A stretch of DNA of 64,000 bases from Lithospermum erythrorhizon. Lineage: Eukaryota; Streptophyta; Magnoliopsida; Boraginales; Boraginaceae. The stretch is from positions 62,001 to 126,000 of the forward strand of contig JADFUC010001023.1 in assembly GCA_019722365.1 (NCBI GenBank). Reading direction: 5' to 3'. The stretch's first letter is position 1; every line of letters starts with the position of its first letter. Positions 36,770 through 47,805 of this stretch are shown here, in pieces. Position numbers and translations under genes: made by a program. The notes beneath the pieces are model-generated. The model was not told the origin of the DNA. It saw nothing but the letters and a program-made list of their open reading frames with translations, and searched no databases.

Positions 36770-37257
36770 GTGGTGCTTCCATGTCTACGGTCACCACCGG
36801 ATTATTGAATATTGAGTTAGTAAAACAAAATGTACATATTTTACGTTTTAGAAAGTTATTTTTTCACCTCAAGATAAACATGAAACTGTTTGCCCAAGTC
36901 AAAACTACAAATACTGCTTCCTTATTTACCTCTAAATCAAACATCATGACCTTCAATGTAGAAGATATAATCGTGAAGTTCATAAACACAATGCACTTGT
37001 CAGGATTCGACTTTATAGAGTTCTTCCCAACGTTTTACTAGAACCGTAGGTTGGACATGTTACACTATCATGAAGCATATATATACATGGAGCCATATAT
37101 GTAGAAGTATACAATACCAAAAAATAACAGCAGCAAAAACACCAAAAAGGGTACCCGTTTCCTCGTTTTCTTGTATTGAATCATTTGCAGATGATAAGAT
37201 TCAGATTCGGCACTGTATATTTTTTATAGGTAAGAGTATTTGAGATAGGATGGAGTA

Positions 37258-39236
37258 TCATTGGTCTTGAAGAAACCTCTGTAAGCAGTGAAAACCCAAA
37301 TGGTCGGCACAATATTTCTCCAGTTCGTATCCGCCACCCCTGTCTTTGCAAGCCTCTATTTCAATCCCTGTCAAAGCATCATCCCACTCTCTTAAGAATC
37401 CATCCCAGTTCTCAACCTTTGTGTCAGAGACTGCATCCAATATCTCCTGCAACTCAACAATCCGACGGCTAAGTTGCCTTCTCAGCTCTCTGATTGTAGT
37501 GTTGAACCCAGGCACGGAATCCAGTCTAAACAGCAAACCCATTAATGCCTCATTGATCTTGATCCTTTCTTGTTGATTACTCCGGACAGCATCAACAGTC
37601 TCCTGCTTCAATATGTGACGCCATCAAATGTTTGCATGATAAATACTATCATATTGCATGATAGATACTATCATGTGTTCACAACTTCACATATATGAAC
37701 AACTATAAGGTAGTGGGCAGAAAGAAAGATATAGGAAACACTGAAACAAGTTATAATAGAAAAAAAAATTCAACAGCTAGACTTCATGTTTACACAATCA
37801 AGACTAAAGACAAACACAATGTTTCCTTCTACCTCCTCTTTTTTCATACTTGAATAAATAAAACTTAGTAACAATAGTAGTCCCTGAATGTTTACCATTC
37901 AACAAGACCTAAACAGTTTTGTATTTCAGAATGATAAACACAAAAGACTTTGACATTTGAAGAACTGGATGCCAAGATGAAATAAAAATTACATTTGCAG
38001 AGAAGTATGGAAAAGTTCAAAGTAAAGCCTATATAGCTAATTATTAAGCAACATTATGCGAGTGCAGTGAAGAGGGTAACATGAGGCCGGGTAGGAAACA
38101 TTTTTGGTATAAAATTCAAAATATTCAAGATGGCTTGATGTACCACAAGTTAGTTCTCCATTTCCATTTCTAAACTAGCTAGCTAGAATCAAGAAAGATA
38201 AATATATGTACAAAAGAAGAATATTAGGCAAGAAAGCTACACATAGCAGCTTTAGCAGAGTTTTACGCCTTCCTTCCTACCAAACAAAAAGCCGGTTCAC
38301 TGAAAATATCACAAAAGGAAAAAAAATGTATGATCTTTTGAAGGGCACATTCCATCTATGACCATTCTCTCCTAAAAACAAGCAGTGCATAAAATATGCA
38401 TAATTTGCCCAATTATGCTTATTTCCTTCATGGAACATAAAAAGCATCTGAAAGGAATTTTCCTTCAAGATTCATTCAACAATAAGGAAGAAAATAGTGA
38501 ACATGTTTAAATTAACGAAACATTAAATATTCTCATCAACTACACTATTCACGGGAAAGACCAAAGGTCCCCTACAACCCTTTAGGTGCCTCCGGCTTAA
38601 AAACGTTGTGCAGACTGCAGTGGACATCGTGGTAGTTATGATATAACCACTAATGCATGATGTGCACAGTTCTTTCAAATATGGGGCACAAAAGCGCGTT
38701 TCTTCTCCGATAATTCATCATTGTAACCCTATAACATAAATTCCTATAAGGGCACATTGCACCACTGATCAACTTATGCATAAAATAACCATAATTTGCT
38801 CAGTTGTGCTTCTTTCCTCCACAGAACATTAAAAAAACAACAACTGAAAAGCAACTGCCCTTATCAAGATTCATTCAATAGTAAACAAACAAACACTTAA
38901 AATGGTATAAATCAACAAAAAAAAATGAAATCTTTTTCAGAAACTTGCCTGTCTTTGGATTATTCTTTCCCAATAATCAGCTTCTGAATGTACCAAACGA
39001 ATTTTGTTGACCAAGTTCCTGACTTGATAAGCTCTAAAAGCTGCTTGAATTTTCAATGCAGCATATGTTTGAGGTTCTTGAAACTGAATTTGATCAGTTA
39101 CTTTGGAATGTATGGGAGTTTGGGTTGAATTTGATTTTGGGAAATTGGGTAATTGTTCATTTTGGAAGGTGTGAGTTATTGTGGTTGATGAGGAAGAAAA
39201 CTGTGCTCTGCTGCCTCTACGATAGGGCTTCATCAT
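37258..39236 (-). CDS. BAG5: BAG family co-chaperone with IQ motif, BAG5-like
   Basis: BAG proteins bind the Hsp70 ATPase domain as nucleotide-exchange co-chaperones; the plant BAG5 type also binds calmodulin and acts in mitochondria. Exons are 39236-38949 and 37602-37258, phase 0, giving 210 residues, near the family's usual 215. The N-terminus is Arg/Ser/Thr-rich and lacks acidic residues over the first 25, consistent with a mitochondrial presequence. The IQ motif ALKIQAAFRAYQVRNLVNK spans about 60-78 and leads directly into the BAG domain, with WERIIQRQ|ETVDAVR crossing the splice site and LDSVPGF...IRELRR in the second half. The 1346-bp intron uses a GC donor (CAG|GCAAGT) with a normal AG acceptor. 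Start ATG 39233 is equally possible. Similar length and motif order make the identity firm. Confidence 0.92.
38341..38900. repeat. Diverged direct duplication inside the BAG5 intron
   Basis: Copies begin with AGGGCACATT at about 38342 and 38749 and share the same order of motifs: ATGCATAA, CATAATTTGC, TATGCTT or TGTGCTT, CTTC-TGGAACAT or CCACAGAACAT, and CAAGATTCATTCAA. The second copy ends about 40 bp before the exon 1 donor. Confidence 0.75.
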
Positions 39237-40055
39237 CACTGAAAGGGAATGGAGAGTGAAAAGTTAGCAACTAAAATCAAGAAAGAGTAAAGCAACACTT
39301 TGATTCTCATACTTCAATTTCTTTATCAATCAATACTTATGGACACTGTCACACGAGTTTTCCTAATATAGTTTATCAGCCCGAAGTATACCATTATTAC
39401 TCAACCAAGAGAATGATTGCAGTCCATGTTATAAAAGAAACAACAAAGTTATGGTCTATTCTATTTTAATTTGTTTAAATCCACATTTTTATTTTCTGAT
39501 ATGAAATTTTGATAATGAGTTGACTTTTAATTTTATTTGATTATTAAATTAATATTATTAGTAAAAAAAAAAAAAGGTATCCAAGAGAGCTAAGACGAGC
39601 CAATAAGTCCATTAGAATTCAAAGAATGATTATTTTACGAGTCGAGTCAAATGTTAATTTATGCACTACTTAATTGTTAAATTATACATTAAACTATTTA
39701 AATGATCGTATTCATTTCATCAAATCAAATCAAAATTAATTTTTTCAATATTTATTTTATGTCCCATTAATTCCAGTCAAACTTCAATAAAATCATAACA
39801 AAATTAATTCAAATCAAAATTCGATACGGTTCGACTCCTCTTAATAAAACAGTCACATCCCAAAATATAAAAGATCCGAAGCTGAGTAGATGCAGTAGAT
39901 TCTTGTTATTACACTATCAATTAATTAAATTCAGAAAAAGAACCCCCAAAAATTGAATTCCAAGAAAAGGGGTCCCAAATTATTTGTCACATATCCAAAA
40001 TCAATTCAATTTAATTACAATAAATTAGTGAACTTTAAGAAATTGCGGGTTTGAA
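39237..40055. other. Divergent spacer between BAG5 and FyPP
   Basis: These 819 bp contain both promoters of the divergently transcribed BAG5 and FyPP genes. The sequence is AT-rich, with an A12 run near 39562. No other coding sequence is visible. Confidence 0.5.
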
Positions 40056-43000
40056 ATGGATTTGGATTCATGGATATCAAAAGTCAAAGATGGCCAACAC
40101 TTGTCTGAAGATGAGCTTCAGCTTCTTTGTGAATATGTATGCTAATTTTCATTTTCTTGATTTAAAGGGGTTTTACTGAGTTTGAAGCTGATAATTTTTT
40201 AGGGTTTTTTTTGTATATTGTTCTTTTTTGTCCCAAAAAGATTGTCATGTTTGATTTGTAATGGTTGAAGTTACAATTTTGTGTCCTCAATTGATATACA
40301 TAACATTGTTTGAATATAAATTGTCATGTTGGTAGTAAAGTAGGTTGAAAAATGCTATCTTTTGATATATTTGTCACTAAGTATGGTACAGTATATACAC
40401 AAATATTTGAGTTCAGAATTTAATAAGTCAACCATCAAATTCATTACTAGACAATTTTGGAAACTATATATGTAATAAATTGGGTAAATAGTATGAAATG
40501 ATTTGGGGTGGAGTAATTGTAGTGGTAATCTTGGCTTTATGCTGACATCCGCGATCAAGAATCTGAAAGAAATGTCAAAATTTGCAGTCTTGGCATGTGT
40601 GAAACAGTAATATAGAATTAGGAGAAGGGAAATGGACACTGTTCGATGGCTAGTTAATTTGTTAAGAAATAGGATTCCGGGGGGGATGATTTCAACAACT
40701 ACTCGGTCACTGGTTCAGGTTACTAATATGTAGTAATAAATTTATATATATAAAAATAATGAATTTTGAGATACAAGCGTGATTGAGTGATCACCTTTCA
40801 TACTGCTTGTGAGCTATTGGCAAAAAATACCTGTATGAATGAGTTCACAGTTGAAGAAATTCTAATATCGAACTTTCAGAAATGCTAAATTTTGGTCTAT
40901 GGTTCTTTGTTGTTTCTGGGGAATCAGCTCTGTAAGGAGAACATGGTTATCATCGACTACTGATGTATACTTTGGCCAAGTGTAGTATCTCTTAGAATAC
41001 GTGAATGGCCTTTCTAGTCCTCGTTGGAGTTCAATTTTTTGTTGCATTGTTCTCTATATTTGTTCTTAGGTGTTTTTTGCTTCCCCATTAGCCGGAACTT
41101 CATGAAGTATATGTTTCCAGTGGAACGGTGCACTACCCTTACAGGAATGTAAAACAGTAAGGGAAATATCTAAAATTTATAAGTCCATGCCAAGTCATCA
41201 AGAATTGATCAATGTGAAAGGGGGTTATATGTTCAGTGTAGTTTTGCTTGAGCGATTAGCATTGAGTATCTTACTGCCTGAATCTCTTGTAGTTTTGTGA
41301 TAATGTTACTTCTGCTCCATTGTTTGAGGCAGTTGATGTTTTTAAACGACTTCTGCAATGTACAATTGAAATTGCTGCTCTGGGTATTGAATTGACATCT
41401 ACTATTTCGCTAGTAAATTTTGAGATGGTCACATGCATAATGAGCGTGTTTATGGTTAACTTTTAATGATTGCAACATCGTTATAGGTAAAAGAGATCTT
41501 GATCGAGGAGTCAAATGTGCAGCCTGTCAATAGTCCAGTTACAGTTTGTGGTGATATCCATGGCCAGTTTCATGACTTGATGAAGCTTTTCCAAACTGGT
41601 GGTCACGTGCCAGAGACAAATTACATATTTATGGTGAGTAATATACTTTCTCCTCTCAAGATTGTTGCAAATTTTCTTTTCTTTTTGGACATGATACTTC
41701 TCATTATCTCTCACTGAACATGTTTTGTCTTTTCAGGGAGATTTCGTTGACCGTGGGTATAACAGCTTAGAAGTCTTTACTATTTTACTTCTACTCAAAG
41801 CCAGGTATGTATTAATTCACTAAATCTTACTGTTTAGTGATGATTTTATGTTGAATTAAAAGTTTACTTGTAAAATTCTTGTCATTTAAAATTATTGCTA
41901 CATACTCGTATAGTCGTATATGTTAATCCTTGAGAGTACATTGAATGATTTGATTTCTTGTTTGTGGCCGTAAATCCACAAGCACATTAATTAAATAATT
42001 ATAATGAAAGGCCCTCCTTCCTCATCTGAAAGGTAAAGAATATTAAGTCTATTGCCAGTTGAAGGGGAGGGGGTATAAGTGTATAACGGGACTTATGGTA
42101 ACATGCTTCCATAGGATGAAATTGGAGGGGGACTATATTGTACAGAACTCTAAGAACCAAAATGAATCTTATATGTTCAATCGTTTTACGTTTTCTTCTA
42201 AATACCTGCCTTGCGGTGCAACAATTTACGATCTATTGATATATTCATTCCATGGATTAATGACTGTACTTGCCACTGGTAGGCATGATAGTGATTCAAA
42301 AAATATCAGTAACTTGTAAAGTACGTGGTTTGCTATCTTTGGTTATTTCCTAAACATGATTTTTGATTCATGTAAGCCTTAGTCGTGGCTTTTTTGTCCC
42401 GACCAGTTTCTGGTATTCATCTCTTAGCAGGCTAGCTTGATGATATTTGAATCCTAAGCTATACTTATATTATTATTTTTATTTTTATTTTCTTTCCGAT
42501 TAGGTATCCTGCTAACATTACACTACTGCGTGGGAATCATGAAAGTAGACAACTTACGCAAGTAAGTCGTACTGTTGCATTCATGGATAACAAATTTTAT
42601 GACAATTAACATTCTCCTGATGATCATTGAGCATAATAGTCTGTTCTATGTGTATCGGTGACTGATTTTTCTAGTGATGGTGTTTTCTTGTATTTACATG
42701 TCTATCCACCACTTTTTCCTTTAGGCATGAGTACATGACTTTATCCTCATGATGATTGAATACCCTTGATGGAATGAAATTAAGGACCGCCTTTTTTTTT
42801 ATTATAGTTACAGTTATCATTCTAATTTACTTTTACCTTTTTAACCGTTGTACTTTTCCTGTCTATATGTCGACTTCTCATTACTTCTATAAAAGAGTTG
42901 TTTTTTGTCTTTGAATCAGAAGTATATTTCCCCATTTTTTGTAAATCCATCCTTATTAAGGGAGTGTAAACTACATTTGTTCCTTGTATCCATTGAACCT

Positions 43001-44875
43001 GATCGTGGGATTTCTTGTTACTCTTTTTTTTCCCCCAATGTTTTGGAGGTGGGAGAGGGTGATCCACTTCCACTTTTTCTTATGGTTAGTAGTTTATTTT
43101 GCTGAACTTTGTCCTAGTGATGGAAGGCTCTCTCATTTTATGGTAACTCTGCTGCCAATTTCTTAATTGATGAAGATGAGCTGGCTGAAATTATTTGGAC
43201 ACCATTTCGATGTGCGTCATTATTTTTTGCAATCATTTTGAGTTCACATTTCAACCATCATTGGTAGGTATATGGTTTCTATGACGAATGCCAAAGGAAG
43301 TATGGGAATGCTAATGCTTGGCGGTACTGCACTGACGTGTTTGACTACCTAACACTATCAGCAATCATTGATGGAACAGTAAGCATTGTGCACAATCTCT
43401 TCAGGAAGTAGTCACTCACTTTTGAGTTCCAGTGGCCCAATCTGCACACTATTCTCTTTATTGGGCATAGAAGTTGCATTATCTTTTTATTTCAATTCCT
43501 TCTTATATATTTTGCAGGTGTTGTGTGTACATGGTGGCCTTTCTCCTGATGTTAGAACTATTGACCAGGTGATCTGTGACTCAAAAAGTAAATTAATACT
43601 GCATATTAACTTGAAAAACATAGTCAAACAATTATATTGGACTTGGATATTGATGCTCCATCATTTATTTGATGAAATTGGAAGACGAATATTATATTTG
43701 GTTCACCAGCTTTTCTCATGAAAGATGGCAATTAAAAATTTACCTTTTTTGGCTAACAAGTGTTGCAATTTGTACGTAAAAACCAACATTGTTGTCTACT
43801 TCCAACTCTTGTTAGATTAGGGTCATTGAACGGAACTGTGAAATTCCCCATGAAGGGCCTTTCTGTGATCTTATGTGGAGTGACCCTGAAGACATTGAGA
43901 CATGGGCAGTCAGTCCACGTGGTGCCGGCTGGCTATTTGGATCCAGGGTTACAACTGAGGTATTAGTGCCGAATGAGACATCTTCAGTTTGATTTCCTTA
44001 TTAACTGATCTGATATTGCTTAATTGTTTTGGCAGTTCAACCACATCAACAAACTTGATCTGGTTTGTCGTGCCCACCAACTTGTGCAGGAAGGCCTTAA
44101 ATACATGTTCCAAGATAAAGGACTTGTAACTGTATGTCTATTCCCTACTTGAGTTGTTGGTCTCAAATAACAAAATGTTAACTCCTTGCTCTCTATTGAC
44201 AGGTATGGTCTGCCCCTAATTATTGTTACCGTTGTGGAAATGTGGCTTCAATTCTGAGCTTCAACGAGAATATGGTATGGTGCTATTGAGTTTTAGAATA
44301 TGATTTTGCTGTTGTTTCTCATTCTTCTCTATATATACTAATTGAAATCATTTTAGGTTGAGAGCTGGCAAAAATGAATACATTGTTATGAAATATGCTA
44401 TCACATTGCTTAAATGTATGCAGCTTTTGACATTCGTGATATGATGAAGGGACATAAACTTTTCTATTTTATTAGTAGTTTATGACAGAACTCGTTCTCT
44501 TTTTAAGATAGAGCTACACATGCATTATTTCTAATAACATAGCTTCATCATGTCAGTCGCTAGTTTCTTATGCATAATGTTTGCTTCAGTATCTTTTGTT
44601 TCTATCTTGTTGTTGAGCCCATAATTTGTGGTAATTCTAAATAGTTATTTAATAAAGTGACTCATGATAACGAGATCATAGGAATATATATTGTTACTTC
44701 TATAGCTGGGCCCAAAAATATATTTTACCACTGTTATCCCTACAATTGTGAATTTGCTTACTTGTCATACTGCTTATGTTTTGAATTCCAGGAGAGGGAG
44801 GTTAAGTTTTTCACCGAGACTGAGGAGAATAATCAAATGAGAGGTCCCAGAACTGGAGTGCCTTATTTCTTATGA
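40056..44875 (+). CDS. FYPP: Serine/threonine protein phosphatase PP6 catalytic subunit (FyPP type)
   Basis: FyPP is the plant PP6-type catalytic subunit, which with SAL and PP2A-A subunits dephosphorylates PIN auxin carriers, phytochromes and ABA-pathway proteins. Ten exons: 40056-40136, 41487-41633, 41737-41804, 42504-42561, 43268-43378, 43518-43568, 43816-43959, 44036-44131, 44203-44274 and 44792-44875, giving 303 residues, the exact family length. Metal-site motifs are GDIHG (49-53), GDFVDRG (77-83), GNHES (109-113), HGGLSPD and [11 protein letters not shown], and the protein ends in the regulatory YFL tail. Ser5 (MDLDSW) is a small departure from the common Gln. Introns are all GT-AG; intron 1 (1.35 kb) holds a degenerate MITE. 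The gene is divergent to BAG5. All catalytic residues are intact, and the identification is secure. Confidence 0.97.
40223..40466. mobile_element. Degenerate MITE in FyPP intron 1
   Basis: The left part reads TTTTGTCCCAAAAAGATTGTCATG and the right part AGACAATTTTGGAAACT, a partial inverted match. The interior has the family motifs ACATAACATTGTTTGAAT and ATATTTGAGTTCAGAATTTAATA. Ends are eroded, so coordinates are approximate. Confidence 0.6.
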
Positions 44876-46184
44876 CCCAACCTTACTTGCATCATCTATC
44901 AGAAAAAATACAGGCATTTGGTGCTCTTCGACCTATGTTGTTAAAAAGTGAGGAAAAGGAGATGTTAATTGGACGAAGCCCGAGCCTGAAGATTTCATCA
45001 TTCTGGCGTTGACATTGAACGCGCTTGCTATTGTTTTTCAGGTTGTGCATTAGATGTTGATCTAGTATTTGTTGCCTTTATATAGTCATTGTTAAGCTCG
45101 GTCTTGTACGTTGTATTGTTATCCTACATTATAGCACTCTATTGGTGATTTAAGACCTTTTTGGAGGCCTACCATGTTCATTCATCTTAATTTAAACCCA
45201 TTGGTTATAGCTGCAAAGACTGGGTTATGTCTATATTGTCTATGTTCATATAACTGAATTTAGATTGAGACTAGAGAAAAGGGCTATTCTGGAGGGTGTC
45301 AACTTTTGTTGAAATTAGTGTTGAGTTTTTTCAATGTGTTTCTTTTCTCCAAGGGAGCTCCAACATACTGCTCCTTTTACTATTTGTCATTCCAATAACT
45401 CGAAACTAAAATATGGATATTGTAACTAATTTCATGTGGTTGTTAAAGTTAAATTTAGTGGTTAGATCCAATAAACTATTGTTAATGTGTTATTATTTTC
45501 TCTTAAAAACTACATAAAAAGTTATTGTATTCGTAATAAAAAATCTCGAAAATATAGTAGTAAATTTAATTATCAAAATTAATTGATGATGAATTGCCTT
45601 GATATGTAGTTGGGTACTCCAATGTTTGAAATTGACCATGAAATATAGATTTGACTCATTTGAGTTAATTAAACTACATTTTATCCAACTAGTTTTATAC
45701 AATTAGTGTACATAATTTGACACTTATAATAAAATTCAATCTGTAGCGGATGCGGGTATTTTTATTACAAAAGTGTACACTTATAATAAAACTCAATTTA
45801 TAGGCGTGCGAGGATCTTTATTCTGGTAATACGTAATTTGTGATTACAATAAAACTCACGCTTAACCAATTTGCCCGATCAAGAATAGTACTCTAGCTAA
45901 AAAGGTGAAATCAACAACATTGCATTTGGACTGCGAAATTCTCACAGATTTTCTGCACATTACATTTCGATAAATGAAGGAAATTAGTGAAAATGTAAGG
46001 AATGTGCTTGTAATGTAGTATTGAATCTAGTAAAGTTAAAAATGTCGATACGTCACAGTTTATGGAAGCTTAAATCACTATATAATAATATAGCCGGCGT
46101 TAACGAATAGCGAATGGAATCGAGCTAGCAATCTGATACAATTACACAAACGACAATAGAGACTAAATAACAATACATCATATT
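44876..46184. other. FyPP 3' UTR and flank of the first RLP relic
   Basis: The first 250 bases are likely the FyPP 3' UTR. From about 45262 sequence is shared, with substitutions and indels, with 51608-53440 and, from about 45796, also with 53684-54089. The shared segment leads into the truncated LRR coding piece on the minus strand. Confidence 0.6.
45262..46184. repeat. Copy 1 of a duplicated RLP 3' flank
   Basis: Marker segments GACTAGAGAAAAGGGCTATT, TCTTTTCTCCAAGGGAGCTC, CGAAACTAAAATATGGAT and AATTATCAAAATTAATTGAT occur here and in the same order at 51608-53100. The duplication is old enough to show many indels. Confidence 0.85.
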
Positions 46185-46541
46185 CTAATACAATCTAAAA
46201 TAACCAAAATAACTTTTCCTAAATGACTCACTAAGCCACAAAACAAAACATATGCCACTTAATCCAAATGCATATCCTGCAACCATGCTAATGTAGAACC
46301 ATAACATATCTTCACCATCTTTTGTTTCTTCAAAATCCTTTGTGTTGTTGGCACTTGAAGAAGCTCCTTCATTCATGTCACACTTGTTTGACAAAGGATG
46401 TCCACACAACAATGGATTACCTTCATAAATAGAGGGGTCCTCCAATGTTTGCAGTTGACTTCCACTAGGAATCCTGCCTTCCAAGTTGTTGTGAGATAAG
46501 TTCAAGTGACTCAAGAAGGTCAAAGATGAAATACTGTCTAC
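46185..46541 (-). pseudogene. Truncated LRR receptor-like protein (C-terminal end), copy 1
   Basis: The open stretch encodes the last LRR ([20 protein letters not shown]), the capping region ([21 protein letters not shown]), an acidic juxtamembrane segment and one transmembrane helix (FYISMVAGYAFGLSGICFVL), then a short basic tail and stop. This is the typical end of a Cf/EIX-type receptor-like protein of the plasma membrane, which lacks a kinase. Just upstream of SLTF the coding sequence stops matching LRRs and runs into a (TTC)n microsatellite and G-rich repeat at about 46540. Only about 113 codons out of the usual 800-1000 remain, so it is a relic, though the frame itself is intact. Confidence 0.88.
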
Positions 46542-47805
46542 TGAATCTTCTTCTTCTTCTTTTTCTTGTTGGTGAAAGATTATGCTGATGGTGATAATAA
46601 TTATGTTTCTTGCTGTGGAGATGGAGGCAGTAGGGTGGGGGTGGAAGATTATGCTAATGGTGATAATAATTATGTTTCTTGCTCAGGAGATAGAGGCAGT
46701 AGGGTGGGGTAGGGGGGATGGGGTAGGGGGTGGGGGTGGGGTGTGTTAAGGAAGAAGGGTTTTGAATATTTTAGTTAATGATAATTTTCTTGTAAACTTC
46801 ACAGAAAGCTATGACACCAAATAGGGAGGCGGAAAATAATAGATTTCACGCCCGTATCTTTTAGTGTTAGGGGCCAAAATAATCGTTTTCTTTGTGGTAC
46901 CGATGTATTTACAAGGGTAATATAGTCGTTTGATAATGAAAATTAGGTGTATGAGAGTCGAGTGCTGCAGGCAATTTAAAAAAGTATAGAGGCTGCTTGG
47001 GGAGAAAGTTCAGGGGATGTCAGGGCAATTTAAAAATAGTAAACCTTTAAAGCATGATACGTATTTTTCGGTATGGCTTTCTTTCCCTCTTGTTGAATAT
47101 TACTCCATCTGGTTTATAAAACACGGCACAAACATGAGAATGAGAACATGCAGAAAGCCAGAAACAGCTTATGGAAAATAAACTTTACTAAAGACTCACT
47201 AACCCAAATGATAATAGAGACTAAATAACAATACGTCATATTCAGAGCGAGGAAGTTAGCATTTTCTTTGAGGCATGATTGATTATTAATTATAAGTTAA
47301 ATCATTTAATCGCACATTTCAAAGTACTCGATCACACATCTTAAAAGAAAAATGTTTTTCATTTCATAAGGTAAATCTATGTATAATTTGGTACAAACTG
47401 AGATATAGTGGCCCTTCTATTTGGTTCCTCTCAAGCAACTTCCCCTCAACACAAAAAAGGAGTAAGAAAGAATGAAAAAAGGTGATATGACCATTTCTTT
47501 CACAAGGTATCTATGTATAGTTTGGTACAAGATGAGATATGACCAGAGGCAGAAAAAGAGCAGAGTTTGAAGCTTGTAATTCTCTGCCCGGAGTATTTCA
47601 GATAGGTATCGGCAATATAGAATTCTCGACAGATTGAATGATCAAGACTCGGAAAGAATTGGAACAATGAAATCACATGTTATGTGATCCTTGCACATAA
47701 AGTGTCCTGCTTAAGTCACGAAAACAAGCCAGCACGATCAACCCAATATATTCCTACACTAGCAGAGATTGAACTCACACCACGTTATCCATGATGAGTT
47801 GACAA
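46524..47805. other. G-rich repeat and Lunapark 3' flank
   Basis: A 69-bp unit is tandemly duplicated (46578-46646, 46647-46715), each ending in AGGCAGTAGGGTGGGG. It leads into a strongly G-rich tract at 46699-46743. From 47070 to 47170 the sequence matches 57575-57690 (TTTCCCTCTTGTTGAATATT and following). The last 200 bases are probably the Lunapark 3' UTR. Confidence 0.6.
46699..46743 (+). repeat. G-rich tract with G-quadruplex potential
   Basis: The plus strand has at least six runs of three or more Gs separated by 1-3 bases (for example GGGG-TA-GGGGGG-AT-GGGG-TA-GGGGG-T-GGGGG-T-GGGG). This pattern meets the usual criterion for intramolecular quadruplex formation. Confidence 0.85.

Larger units (their letters stand above)
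35365..37257. other. Spacer between PSY and BAG5 genes
   Basis: This is mostly AT-rich sequence with a MITE-like left end near 36008 (CACTCCTTCCCAAAACAATTG). A minus-strand open stretch, about 36473-36679, has protein-like codon usage (begins PRYVVRFLSG, then QSRYGRILMAALQEEQQTW) but no ATG at its head, and I do not recognise it. A 73-nt hairpin follows at 36697-36769. Confidence 0.45.

Noticed and set aside
42059..43166. Several 60-86 codon frames within FyPP introns
   Set aside because: They lie wholly in introns between exons that splice perfectly into PP6, and have low-complexity, non-conserved content.
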